Shown here: in pieces, positions 33,501 through 41,751 of the stretch | Layout of the letters: each line of letters opens with the position of its first letter | How positions within the stretch are numbered: position 1 is the first letter of the stretch | Source of the DNA: Ptiloglossa arizonensis | Taxonomy: Eukaryota > Arthropoda > Insecta > Hymenoptera > Colletidae | Direction: 5' to 3' | Assembly: GCF_051014685.1 (NCBI RefSeq) | Contig: NC_135051.1 | Span: 17,751,557 to 17,815,556, forward strand | Length of the DNA: 64,000 nt | Program-made: the position numbers and the translations under genes | The notes under the pieces: generated by a model | Seen by the model: only the letters and a program-made list of their open reading frames with translations | Database searches by the model: none | What the model was told of the DNA's origin: nothing

Positions 33501-35439
33501 ATATGTAATACGTAAAACCTAACCTGATCCATGTATAAAAAGGTTTATCGTCGTCCCAAGTAGAACTGTTTCAAATTTTACCGAGTATAAAGTCTTCGTA
33601 ATATTTCTGACTTTGTATGTATAAATGTTTAATTAAAAATCACTTGGACAGAATTTCTACTTGATATTACTCGAAAGTTTTGAATCGCGTTAAAAGTACA
33701 CGTTAATTTTTCAGACTTTCCTTCAAAAAGAACGCTGTTTATCTTCGTCTTTTTCTTCCGTAAAATCATGATGGATCGATAAGTTTAAAGATCAAATCGT
33801 TAAACTTAAATAAACTCGAATAAAATAGAAGTCCCAATTACTATTACTTTAAACTTATCGCGTAACTATATTTAATTATTTCAGAAGTTATTTAACCTAA
33901 AAATCGTCCAGATTAGAGCGTAACATTACTTAACGTTACTTTTATTTGCGAAAATCTTTTTACACGTTGAATACAGATTATTATCTTTGCCACATTCTAA
34001 CAATTCCTATACATTCTACTTACATTAGCTGCATATTTTATGCTCAAACTGCACACTCACCTCCTAATATTTATTTTTAAGTATTAAGCGCAAATTTAGT
34101 ATCAATATTGTTATAATTCACGATTCGTCGTACATTATTTCGTTATTAAATAAAATAATTTAAACGACGATTCAGCGACACTGACAGTTATTGGAGACAT
34201 CTACTCTGTACCATACTATTTTTTACGTAATTCGGCTGTTTAAACCGGTAACCGGTTCTGTAACGAAAATGATTAATCAGGCTTAAAGTTTCGCTCGACG
34301 TGTTTTAAACTCGTGTCGCGCGAATGAAAACGTTGAATATTAATGAAGGTATACATGTAATAAGAATATAACGCGTGCGATACAAGTATACGTCGTACTG
34401 TTTTCCATTAATGGGTCATATTTTATTCTCAGAGGCGCTAATGAGAACGGATTACCAGCTATTTTATCCGGGAGCTCTGGGACCGCTGCATATTTCCACA
34501 ACATCCGGTAACACCGGCGCGCCATCTTGGAATCCAAGCTTTTACTCGTCCCTGTATCAAGCGACAACGTTGCACTTGCATCATGGAATGCAATCGTTCA
34601 CGTAAGCGTTTGCACATTTTTATGATTTTTATGTAATTACGTGATTATATATATATTTTTTTATCTTAATTATTTTCAATAGTCACCCCTACCGATATAT
34701 GTATGTATACAAATTAATTTAACTTACACGTGTCCAAATTCTCTTTTCAATCCTAACTCTCGGGACATCCATTCGTGACGTCTCACGAAATAAAATTCCA
34801 AACAAGATCGGAGCATTTGAAATTTCTTTCGAAAATCCGCAAAAACTTTGTCTCTCGATCGGTACGGATAGGGGCGGAGGAGGGGGGGTTATCCATAAAA
34901 TCGAAGAGAGTAACATGTTCGCTTACAGATCGTTGGACGTGGAGCGTCTATCGGAGCAAAACGGTGCGACGAATCAAGTCGAGTTGAAGTCCAGCTCGAG
35001 CTCGATGGCGGGCAGCGACGACTCCCTGGACAAAAGCGACCTGGACGAGAACATAGAGTCCCAGGACCACTACAAACCGTTCCAGAACACCCCGATAATA
35101 CTGGAGCTCGGTCAGAAGATCGGCAGCGATCGTAGCGCTTTCGTCAGACACAGTACATCGGGATCGTCCGGGAGCCCGGAGAACCGGCAGAGTCCGCAGC
35201 CGATCGACAACGAGAAACAGAAAACCGGGTCACCGCGGGTACTGGTGAACGAGCAGAGCCCAACGGGCAAAGAATCGGCGATCGAGGGTAGACCGATCCA
35301 ACCACAGAGAAAGAGGAACCCTTACTCGATAGAGGAGCTCCTGAAGAAGGACGAGAGCAAGACCACCCCGACGAGACCGAAATTGACCAACATCGGTGTG
35401 GTCCAACCATGCGGCATCGTTCTCAACAAGGAGATCTGA
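11514..35439 (+). CDS. Poxn: Pox neuro (paired-domain transcription factor), five-exon model
   Basis: This gene encodes a nuclear DNA-binding regulator of the Pax superfamily; in Drosophila it specifies poly-innervated (chemosensory) sense organs and parts of brain and appendages. The model joins 11514-11556, 13248-13468, 31065-31311, 34433-34601 and 34929-35439. All joins are GT-AG with matching phases (1, 0, 1, 2) and give 396 residues, close to fly Poxn (about 425). The paired domain covers roughly residues 15-140. The PAI half has [30 protein letters not shown] and [14 protein letters not shown]; the RED half has FAWEIREQL and [10 protein letters not shown]. There is no homeodomain, as is normal for Poxn. 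The tail carries a Ser/acidic stretch and [11 protein letters not shown] near the C terminus. The paired-domain sequence matches Poxn better than Pax2/5/8 or Pox meso. Exons 2-5 are firm; exon 1 is inferred. Further small exons in the long introns cannot be excluded. Confidence 0.9.
11557..12960 (+). other. Poxn intron 1
   Basis: Non-coding. 11630-12000 is CpG-richer and unique. 12140-12180 resembles the TAGAATTCTATTTTGGTAG core of the 76-bp repeat found in intron 2. The minus-strand ORFs here (63-67 codons) have no coding features. Confidence 0.4.
12962..13190 (+). repeat. 36-bp hairpin repeat upstream of Poxn exon 2
   Basis: About six units of ACTACGAACTAAGAGTACAT followed by AGTACTCTTAGTACTATA. 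ACTAAGAGTAC-ATG-GTACTCTTAGT near 13009 is a perfect 11-bp stem with a 3-base loop. The array ends about 60 bp before the paired-box exon. Confidence 0.9.
13248..13468 (+). CDS. Poxn: Poxn exon 2 (PAI half of paired domain)
   Basis: The acceptor ...GTTGCAG ends at 13247 and the donor AAG|GTGAGC starts at 13469. The exon encodes the N-terminal beta-hairpin and the PAI helix-turn-helix of the paired domain, ending in GGSKTK at phase 0. The reading frame stays open past the donor, through the whole 27-bp minisatellite, to 13813. Reading through, or using a later donor copy, would therefore insert nine-residue blocks into the paired-domain linker instead of stopping translation. Confidence 0.95.
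13463..13711 (+). repeat. 27-bp minisatellite containing the Poxn exon 2 splice donor, 9 copies
   Basis: Each unit is ACGAAG|GTGAGCACTAG followed by TTCACATTTA. GTGAGC recurs at 13469 and every 27 bases to 13685, then a changed GTTGCG at 13712. The first unit overlaps the last codons of exon 2. Copies are identical to the base, so the array is young or homogenised. Confidence 0.97.
13798..14250 (+). repeat. 76-bp tandem repeat, 5 copies, with hairpins
   Basis: Units start ACTCTTGGTACTATAACTAC at 13798, 13874, 13950, 14026 and 14102, with a partial copy at 14178 leading into AAGAGTACATAGTACTCTT. Each carries the stem TCTACCA-AATTTA-TGGTAGA and the palindrome TAGAATTCTA. Confidence 0.95.
14251..15300. 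other. Poxn intron 2, non-repetitive part
   Basis: AT-rich DNA with no gene recognised. It includes short diverged copies of ACAAATTGAAATC-type sequence only. Confidence 0.3.
15300..16480 (+). repeat. Two adjoining degenerate arrays in Poxn intron 2
   Basis: 15300-15745 has units of about 110-120 bp with GAAAATGTGCGAAGCGTA and CTCGAAGGCACACGT-like cores. 15745-16470 has about four units of about 182 bp with AGAGGTTAGGA..TATTTC, CTTCATTTTCCACC and AAATTCGAATCTCACGATAA. Confidence 0.75.
16481..17110. promoter_or_regulatory. Candidate enhancer or Polycomb-response-like element
   Basis: A unique CpG-rich block inside intron 2. It holds the palindrome ATGGCGCCAT (16485-16494, Pho/YY1 GCCAT cores on both strands), (GA)n tracts at 16648-16722 (GAGA-factor type) and an octamer ATTTGCAT (16832-16839) framed by GCCATG and CATGGC. 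This mix is typical of fly Polycomb-response or POU-bound elements. The function is inferred. Confidence 0.35.
17430..18045 (+). repeat. Tandem repeat, about 170-bp unit, about 4 copies
   Basis: Units share GCGAAAATTTGAAAG, GACATCTCGATGATTAGT and TTTTTTCTGGAAACTTTTCA. The overlapping ORFs on both strands (up to 192 codons) are by-products of the repeat. Confidence 0.9.
18200..18778 (+). repeat. Tandem repeat, about 200-240-bp unit, about 2.7 copies
   Basis: Units share AATCGAAGAAACAACTTCGA, ACCACCAAGAGACACC and CCATTCTTCCGAGTCTTCGA. The minus-strand ORFs of 99 and 158 codons here repeat themselves and are not taken as genes. Confidence 0.9.
18779..19790. other. GC-rich unique block in Poxn intron 2
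   Basis: High CpG from 18880 to 19620, preceded by (TACC)n at 18860-18873. ORFs of 101-171 codons overlap on both strands without domains. This suggests a regulatory island rather than a gene. Confidence 0.35.
19798..19926 (+). mobile_element. MITE, mariner-like, copy 1
   Basis: The left end TTGGGTTGTTCGGAAAGTCA follows a TA. The right end ...CGAAATGACTTTCC is shortened before AACCCAA. The interior matches copy 2 (CTCTGAAAAGATCGTGTTTC). No transposase is present. Confidence 0.75.
20278..20414 (+). mobile_element. MITE, mariner-like, copy 2
   Basis: Terminal inverted repeats TTG(A)ATTGTTCGGAAAG and ...TTCTGAACAACCCAA are bounded by TA on both sides, as for Tc1/mariner insertions. It shares about 50 bp of upstream flank (GATCTTCAAAGCGATGATAT) with copy 1. 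The pair therefore arose by local segmental duplication, not by two insertions. Confidence 0.85.
20417..21835. other. Poxn intron 2, unique DNA with CpG-rich island
   Basis: 20930-21420 is CpG-rich with ORFs on both strands but no domain. The remainder is AT-rich. No gene is recognised. Confidence 0.3.
21836..22616 (+). repeat. Dispersed direct duplication of about 155 bp
   Basis: 21836-21990 and 22456-22616 share AATGATCGTTATTATTGAAT and GATCCAAGATGGTGGGATCG. About 470 bp of unrelated DNA separates them. Confidence 0.85.
22617..24300. other. Poxn intron 2, AT-rich unique DNA
   Basis: No gene is recognised. A short (GAAATTT)n tract lies at about 24035-24078, and the (TA)n run 24466-24508 follows MITE copy 3. 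Confidence 0.3.
24304..24434 (-). mobile_element. MITE, mariner-like, copy 3 (reverse)
   Basis: The ends TTAGGTTGTTCGAAAAGTTA and GACTTTCAGAACAACCCAA are flanked by TA (24302-24303 and 24435-24436). The interior is in opposite orientation to copies 1 and 2, with a different flank, so this is an independent insertion. Confidence 0.85.
24520..25270. other. Poxn intron 2, AT-rich then CpG-rich unique DNA
   Basis: 24790-25260 is GC/CpG-rich, unique and directly precedes the 36-bp array. It is a candidate regulatory island. Confidence 0.3.
25275..25598 (+). repeat. 36-bp CpG-dense minisatellite, exactly 9 copies
   Basis: The unit is CGATCCTCGCGTCGACC followed by GTGTTCGATATAAGCTCCG. It recurs without change every 36 bases from 25275 to 25563. 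Because 36 is a multiple of three and the unit lacks stops in most frames, long ORFs appear on both strands; they are by-products. Each unit has seven or more CpG and a GTCGAC palindrome. Confidence 0.97.
25600..26925. other. Poxn intron 2, AT-rich unique DNA
   Basis: No gene, repeat or RNA recognised beyond ORFs of at most 70 codons without domains. Confidence 0.3.
26930..27420 (+). repeat. Degenerate repeat, about 115-bp unit, with poly(A) tract
   Basis: Three to four units share TTTGATT(A/G)A, GAAGGTAT(A)CTTCGTAC and GAAA..TTAAGTTTGTAA. A 22-base A run with a G lies at 27345-27375. Confidence 0.6.
27425..28130. promoter_or_regulatory. GC/CpG-rich island in Poxn intron 2
   Basis: The most GC-rich part of the intron, unique, with GGCCCGGGCCCC, GCCGCGCGCGCCC and C-rich runs. 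ORFs on both strands are Arg/Gly/Pro-biased and overlap. It is best read as a regulatory or CpG-island sequence. Confidence 0.3.
28150..29060 (+). repeat. Minisatellite, about 45-bp unit, about 19 copies
   Basis: Units share AATATTTCAAAGTAATGTTA and ATTGGTAAAGTAGA(A/G)TAGTT. Some units carry an extra CTATTCTGTAGAATAGTG block, making higher-order repeats. Confidence 0.95.
29061..30290. other. Poxn intron 2, mostly unique
   Basis: 29149 begins ACAGGGTGTCTCGTTCG, resembling ends of degenerate insect transposons. 29400-29960 is CpG-richer. No gene is recognised. Confidence 0.3.
30310..31015 (+). repeat. About 58-bp tandem repeat at the 3' end of Poxn intron 2, about 12 copies
   Basis: Units share AATATTCTTGTGAAAAATTC, TACCGTAAAAAAATGTTTGT and AATAATTTTACG. 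The array stops about 50 bp before the exon 3 acceptor. AATTCTACC(A/G)TAAA in each unit is complementary to TTTATGGTAGAATT in the 76-bp array at the other end of the intron. Confidence 0.95.
31065..31311 (+). CDS. Poxn: Poxn exon 3 (RED half of paired domain)
   Basis: The acceptor is TTTGCTTTTGCAG, ending at 31064, and the donor is GAG|GTAAAA, starting at 31312. The exon begins [18 protein letters not shown] and continues with [20 protein letters not shown] and NRILRGGG, the RED subdomain. The frame joins exon 2 at phase 0. About 25 residues follow the domain before the phase-1 donor. Confidence 0.95.
31312..34432. other. Poxn intron 3
   Basis: Non-coding. 32390-33300 is CpG-rich with a purine-rich strand at 32970-33170, including a G run of about 11. 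31970-32130 holds two inverse copies of a CACTACGTCACAATTA-like sequence. No extra exon is evident. Confidence 0.35.
34433..34601 (+). CDS. Poxn: Poxn exon 4
   Basis: The acceptor TTTTATTCTCAG ends at 34432 and the donor AC|GTAAGC starts at 34602. The exon encodes a Tyr/Pro/Ser/His-rich segment ([34 protein letters not shown]), the kind of sequence found C-terminal to the paired domain in Poxn. Entry phase 1 and exit phase 2 fit both neighbours. Confidence 0.8.
34929..35439 (+). CDS. Poxn: Poxn exon 5, C terminus and stop
   Basis: The acceptor TCGCTTACAG ends at 34928 and the stop TGA is at 35437-35439. The exon encodes a long low-complexity tail: Ser-rich [17 protein letters not shown], then Pro/Gln/Arg stretches, [16 protein letters not shown] and the final [13 protein letters not shown]. 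Codon use is GC-rich and CpG-rich, unlike the AT-rich genes to the right. I regard the YSIEELL segment as a candidate conserved C-terminal motif; its function is not visible here. Confidence 0.85.
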
Positions 35440-37190
35440 AGAGCACGGAATCGACGGCCTGTACAATACAGGGATTACCGTCTAGCGATAGAGGCTAAGC
35501 TGATTGTCTAGATTCTTATTCGGTGGGATCGTCGAGGCGCGAGAACCGTCACGGGATATTTACGCGTTGTAGACACTTCTCGGTGACGAACGAAGGTGTT
35601 AGGGCGCAAGAAATAGAGGCTAGGACATAGGAAACTTGTATAATTCAAAGAGTCGCGAGACAAAATCAACCCCGGTGGGACGGTGAACCTCGACCGCGTT
35701 TTGTATTCGATATTTGTGGATCTCTCGATGGTATATTCAACGTATTCTATAAAAAAGATTGTGGAAATAATGTTCTATTACAAAGTTATAGCAAAAATTG
35801 TAATGGATCATGGGGGATGACCCTCGTGATACCAGAGATTTAAACGATCATGGGGGGAGACCATGCCTGGGTCCAATCAGACCCGTGTCTTGACCTCGCA
35901 CAAGTACTTTGAACGAAGATTCTATTATTTTATCGTACTTTTCTAATTTCCAAAGAGAACTGTACCAAGAGTATAATCGAGCGGTACGAAAATCTATGTC
36001 AGAAAAGACTAATTTGCACAAATATTAAATATTGTATTCACGTATTTATACGTGAACGCGAAGAAATATTGATGACGCGGAAATCAATGTCTCGCTTCGT
36101 TGCGAAGTCGTTAATGTAAATATCGATAAAGGGATAAACATTTCGTTCCGCCACAAATATCGAATATATATTCACCGGTCGATCTTGTTCGACGAGAGGA
36201 TCGACGAACGATATTTTCTGACGACGAGGAATATTTCTTTAATCTTTTAACTTCGATGGGAGTATTGTTAAAGAAACCTTCGAGAAGCACGTGCTTCCGT
36301 CGATTTTGTAAAATTATTACCGTTCGAAAACAATTCGTTTTATTCCGCGCGTAAACCCGTACAGTTAGAGAAATATTACAAATTGGAGAATATTTATTAC
36401 GCGTTGAAATATCCACGCCTCGATTCTTCTCGCGTTATAGGTTCGATCATCGGTCTCTTTGTCCATGTTTATTACGATTTGAATCGTACTCTCTTCGTCG
36501 GTTAAAGAATTAAACTATATATTCTGTGGTTACGGGATCCAAAACGATCAGTGTGACGCGAAGAACGTAACGTTAAAGTAGACATGTAACATAATTTACC
36601 AAAAAGTAAAAGGAACACAATGGGTTCCGTATTTATAAAGTCACTTTACAACCGAAAATATAATTAGTACGGCTTTATCGATGTCCGAAAATTCCGAGAT
36701 GTAAAAGCAATCGTCGTTGTACCACGACGCGACGTAAAAATGTATAAGTTGTGCGTAATATTAGCATCAATCGTCGAACATGTATTGTTGACTGCAATAT
36801 CGTAGGGTACACGTAAGTCTGTTAAGCTAATTTATAACTAAATTATTATTTTTATTCCCCCTTTACCGCGCTCGAAACGCTCGGCGCTCTATCTTCGGCA
36901 CGAGAAGTCATTAAAATATACATAACGACACAACAATATACGATAAAACGTATCGATATGTAGGTGTTCTAAGAGCTCCCGGTATAGTTAACAACAAGAT
37001 CAATATTTTTGTGATCGCCGACGCGCTATTTCCTGTGTTGTATATTATATTTTTCATGTGTTGTGTGTTATATCATTTTGTCTTGATCAAGTGAAATGAC
37101 GCCATATTATTATGTACGATATTTAATTTTAACAAGTCAAAGGGACTTTGACACTCTAATAAAGTGAAATGACTAATAACCACTACGGAC
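35440..37190 (+). other. Poxn: Probable Poxn 3' UTR and poly(A) region
   Basis: No ORF is credible after the stop. The first good AATAAA with a GT/T-rich downstream element is at 37158-37163 (then TTGTTTCGATTTATTTCG), which suggests a UTR of about 1.7 kb. It holds a GGGTC-CAATCA-GACCC hairpin at 35869-35884 and twin GATCATGGGGG segments at about 35806 and 35847. The end point is inferred. Confidence 0.35.
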
Positions 37191-38877
37191 ACGCTTGTTT
37201 CGATTTATTTCGCGAACTTCGAGTACTCCTGAAATCACGAAAACAACAACGATGACGATCATTCGAAAAGAATCTTAACCTCACAGTTCCTGCGAAACGA
37301 TTCGTTGTTCTATGCTGACCTTTTGATTCGATAATAATTATAATAAAACATAAGTATTAATGATTTTTTATCCTCGGTGATTTCTCGGGATAATAAAATT
37401 CCGAATTTTATAAATATCGGAAACGTTTCATTACTTAAAACTGGCGCCTTGTTATGCATACTCGACGCCTAGAAAACCAGCGGGATTTTCGCGACCACCT
37501 TTATCGCAAATAAATACTTGAACAAACGTTGGAAATTTTTAACAAAATTTAATGTTGTCACCGAGTTAGTTAAAACCAACTGCAAACATGAATCATCGAA
37601 AAATCAATCGTACGAAGAAAGCTTTATTTTACAATAATCAGAGTAAATCATCGTCGGTTCGCGACATTGCAAATCCCGCGAAAGCAACGGTGGGAAACGA
37701 TTACACAAGCGGTTACGGATAATGAATGTATCTCGTTGGATGCCTTAAAATCTTACTCGAGAGCAAGAAAACGAGTTGATTGCCTGTCGCCATACGGGGT
37801 ATGACTGACAGGGTTCCAGAGTGTCGCCGATCGACCAACCCCTCTACAGTCCCGATTTGGCGTCCCGTGACCTCTTTTTGTTCTCGAGATCGAGAAAACT
37901 TTAAGGGAGCCCCGTTTCGAGTTGCTCCGAAGATGCGATCTTGGCGCGGAGGAGAGGAGAGGGACGGGAAATAGGAGGGATGGGTCCACAGGTTAAAAGA
38001 AACGGAATAAAAGACACGAGTCGCATACCTCGGAGACGCACAATACATACGAATGCAATGAAACTCTTTGTTTCTTTGATTCTCGAAGCGTTTGGGGTAA
38101 TCTATGTACGTGCACCGCGAAGAACGGTCCACCTACCGTCGCACGTCATAAAGAGGTTAAACTCGGCAAAAAAAGAAATTCGACGGACCGTATTAAAACA
38201 AGAGCCAAACTCGTTGAAAAACATGATTAGCCTATAATTTGAGACGAAAGTATGCCAAGCTCGGCCGTTAGGGTTGAGCAATTAAACACGAGCCTAATAA
38301 AGCAACGGCAATAAAGCACACATCGGTGGTGACATCGGTGGTGGCACACCGAGGCGACGAACATGGTGAAGCTATAAACGGTTCAACCCGACTATATCAT
38401 ACGCGGGCACCACGTGTGTATACCCCGCGACATCGCCCCGCGGCGCGAGCGCAATCACAAGGAGACCCTTTTGCATTTATAACGTTGTAAAACTTTTTAT
38501 CCGCCTTCTCATCGCGAAAGGACTAATTAATGCACTATAAAACGCTAACGCCTCGGCGTCCGGTGATTTATCCGGCTTTCGCGGACACCGCGATTAAACA
38601 CACGTTCCGGGGAGCGCTCCAATCGAGACGTCACCGCTGTGGCAAAAGCAAATGGGGATCCATGTGAATTCGCGATACGGGTCGGTAACTTTGTACACAG
38701 AAATTGCAAGTTTTTTTTCTATATATTTTAAATATTTAAATGAATTTTTTTGAACATTTTTTGAAAAATCGAGGCGACTATTAAGATGAACACCCTGTAG
38801 GTACATACGTATACGTTGTCGGAAAATGGTTCGTAAAATTCGACCTTACAGCCTATTACATGTATACTCGTATAGTC
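37191..38877. other. Intergenic DNA between Poxn and IFT54
   Basis: 37740-38020 and 38260-38650 are CpG-rich unique blocks, the second with a CACGTG E-box at 38411-38416 and a direct repeat CATCGGTGGTG(A/G)CA near 38320. ORFs here (up to 139 codons, minus) show no domain. They may be Poxn or IFT54 control elements. Confidence 0.3.
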
Positions 38878-38890
38878 GTTGCTATGCAAC
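38878..38890 (+). promoter_or_regulatory. RFX X-box upstream of IFT54
   Basis: GTTGCTATGCAAC is an inverted repeat (GTTGC-TAT-GCAAC) matching the RFX/DAF-19 X-box. It starts 94 bp and ends 82 bp before the IFT54 ATG, the usual distance for ciliary genes in worms and flies. This supports RFX control of the gene in ciliated neurons. Confidence 0.75.
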
Positions 38891-38971
38891 CACCAAATAC
38901 AACACAAAGTGCAAGAAAATTACCGAAAAATATGCATTAAAGCTCGCTACGCGTTTCAATTGTAATTAACA

Positions 38972-41473
38972 ATGGCAGACGATGTGAAGCCAGAAGTAAT
39001 TAAGAAAACCCAAGATGTACTTGGCAAGTATTTTAAAAAGCCACCACTCACTGAGAAACTACTGAAAAAACCACCGTTCAGATTTCTTCATGATACTGTA
39101 TCTGCAGTAATGTATCATTTTCACAATTTCTTTTTCTATTTTAAATAAAGCTTGTGCATTTTATACTTTTATATTGATAAATGAATGATGTTATAGGTCA
39201 TAAAGGAAACTGGTTTCTTGGATGGATTATTCACAGAAGAGGAACTTAACTCTGAGAATATAAAAAACAAAGAAGCAAAACTTGCTTATTTAACAAAATT
39301 AATCGATGTTGTCAGTAAGTTATAACATTTCTTACATAGGTGTACAAGACATTGAATATCTTTTTTTTTCACTAAAACTGACTTTTCAATAATTACAGAA
39401 TTAAGTACTAACATAAATTTAACTGTAAGAGCTAGCAAGATAATTTCTGGCCAGGAACCGACTAAAACAAATGAATTACTACAAGTAATTGGAAAAGCTT
39501 TAGATAAAAAGGTAATGTAAATATAACGTGTTTTAAAATATAACAAAGAGAGGAACATAGAGAAGTTAAAGAGTACTTTACAAATTAGATAAGCAGCACG
39601 GAAGCTATTGAACATTATAAAAAGAATTTAGAAAAAAGTAAATCAACTTCAAGAAATAAATCAATTGTGAACAAAGAAGAAAAGAAAGTATTGCCAAAAG
39701 AAGTGCCTCAAAAAAAAGTTACAACAGCCAAAGAAAAATCTACAGAACGAAAGAAAAAGATTTCTAATGCAACAGTGCACGAAACAGAAACACATAGAGA
39801 TGAAAATCAAGAATCTCAAAGAAATACTGAAGTTGCACGTACTCTACTAACTGAGGTAAATTACAATATTTCATACTGAAAATAAAGAAATACAATTGAC
39901 TTTATGACTTTTAGTCGACTCAAGAAAAAATTCCTTCATCCGGACATAAGAGGAAGTCTTCGGCCACTAGATCTAAACACAATACACCTTCTACAGCTTC
40001 GTCTGAAACAACTCTCTTGCAAGCAAATGTAAGCACAGAAAAAAAAGAAGATGAGAATAAAAAACAAAAAGAAATTGAAAATAAATCAAAGCAAGTAACG
40101 CATAATGAACGTAGTGAATCTCAAATTCACATATTAAATATATCAGATACTGCAAGTTTGGAATCTAAATCTACAAATAACATAGAAAGTAATAAAATTA
40201 ATGAAAACAAAGAGAAAACAGAATATAAAGAAACTGAAATGATCAATAATGAAATTTCCACTCAAAATGTAGAAAAATCTGACTATATAACATCAGAAGT
40301 TCAAAATTCTCAATTAGAAAATATTGATATAAGGTACCTTTTAATAGACTTTATCCTGTAAAAGATAAATATTTTATAGTAACTCGATTACTTTGGTAAA
40401 ATTTGGTACTTTCAGTGTTTCACAATCAAATTCTAGACCAAGAACTTCTTTACGTCCACCTAGTGCACGCCCAATTAGTGCTAGACCTGCAGCGCCTAGA
40501 ATACGAGGAAAACCAGAATTAATTATCAATGAAGAGATACTGTAACAATTATATCAAATATATATTTTTTATGTAAAAAATATAAAAAACTTATGGGCAA
40601 CTAAAAATGACTCTTTCAGGACACCTATGGGAAATATTAGTGTTATTGTAGAAAATTCTGATACTAAAGAAGAAGATGATGCTGAGGATATGGTAGTAAT
40701 GGAAACCAGAGGAGGTGATGGTGATCCATTAGACAATAATAGTACCTATAAAGTCGATGATCAATTAACACAAGAACATGGACATCTTGTTGCACAAATA
40801 TTAGAAACGCAGAAAGAACTGGTTAATAATGAAAATGTAGATGTGATACCTAAGAAAACCAATATTGTAAGAACATTTAAATTAATTTGTAATATGTTAT
40901 TTTTTGCAAAATAAATTCTATTTTAATATACGATTTACTATATGAAATATAAGTTTGTTATTAGGCGTGGGATACAAATTCGAAACGTGACATAATTACA
41001 AAGGAAATTGACAAACTTCGTAATACAATACAAACTTTAACTCGTGCAACAAATCCCCTTGGAAAATTATTAGACTACTTTCAGGTATACTATTTTTAAT
41101 TACATTATTTTATTTAACATTGTATTACTATATCTATTATGTGAATTACAATATCCTCACAGGAAGATGTAGAGATTATGCAAAAAGAGTTATTGGAATG
41201 GAGAAATCAGTACCAACAAGTAAATGAACAATTAAAAATGGAAAAAGTGTAAGAATGTTTATAATTTTTGAATTACTAAAAACTAAATATTGTATATATA
41301 TAGTTATTTCATATGGTTCCAGAAAAACACAAGAATTAATAGAACCTATGAAGGAAACATTGAAAGATATTGATCACAACATGAAAATGCAATTAGATAA
41401 AATATGTCAAGCAAAGTCACAAATAATGAAAAATGATCAAAGAATACAGACATTATTAAACGGTCATGTTTAA
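38972..41473 (+). CDS. IFT54: Intraflagellar transport protein 54 / TRAF3-interacting protein 1
   Basis: This is an IFT-B complex subunit (TRAF3IP1, MIP-T3, DYF-11) needed to build cilia; in insects it acts in ciliated sensory neurons. Ten exons: 38972-39106, 39197-39314, 39399-39511, 39589-39855, 39915-40333, 40416-40541, 40620-40866, 40965-41084, 41163-41248 and 41323-41473. Phases agree throughout and give 593 residues. The N-terminal CH-like domain (residues 1 to about 125) has [19 protein letters not shown] and SGQEPTKTNELLQVIGKAL, diagnostic of the family (human [20 protein letters not shown]). A Lys/Glu-rich linker follows, then RPPSARPISARPAAPR as in vertebrate MIP-T3, and a C-terminal coiled coil ending in LLNGHV. 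It is tail to tail with RPAP3, their stops 278 bp apart. Confidence 0.95.
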
Positions 41474-41573
41474 GTTTTATTTAATGAAAGTTTTCTTGAT
41501 GTTTTTTAACAATTTTGTTATGAATGTACTACATTTTTCAAGCTTGTACTTATATTTTGTACATATGTAAAAT

Positions 41574-41579
41574 AATAAA
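41574..41579 (+). terminator. IFT54 poly(A) signal
   Basis: AATAAA lies about 100 bp after the IFT54 stop. The convergent RPAP3 signal lies only about 60 bp further on. Confidence 0.6.
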
Positions 41580-41636
41580 ACACGGAACACACAATGTATT
41601 ATAAACAATTACAAAATTATATAATGGCCTTGTCTA

Positions 41637-41642
41637 TTTATT
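41637..41642 (-). terminator. RPAP3 poly(A) signal
   Basis: TTTATT on the plus strand is AATAAA for the minus-strand RPAP3 transcript, 110 bp beyond its stop. The two convergent 3' ends must nearly touch or overlap. Confidence 0.55.
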
Positions 41643-41751
41643 TGTCTTGCATAAATAAAAATATATGTAGAAAATACATAACTTAAACAATCTATTTTTA
41701 CAACTTAAAGATATTTTTTTACGAACTTAACTGCATAACGACAATTTCTCT

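Noticed and set aside
37713..38237. ORFs up to 139 codons on both strands
   Set aside because: No domain, overlapping frames; more likely a CpG-rich control region.
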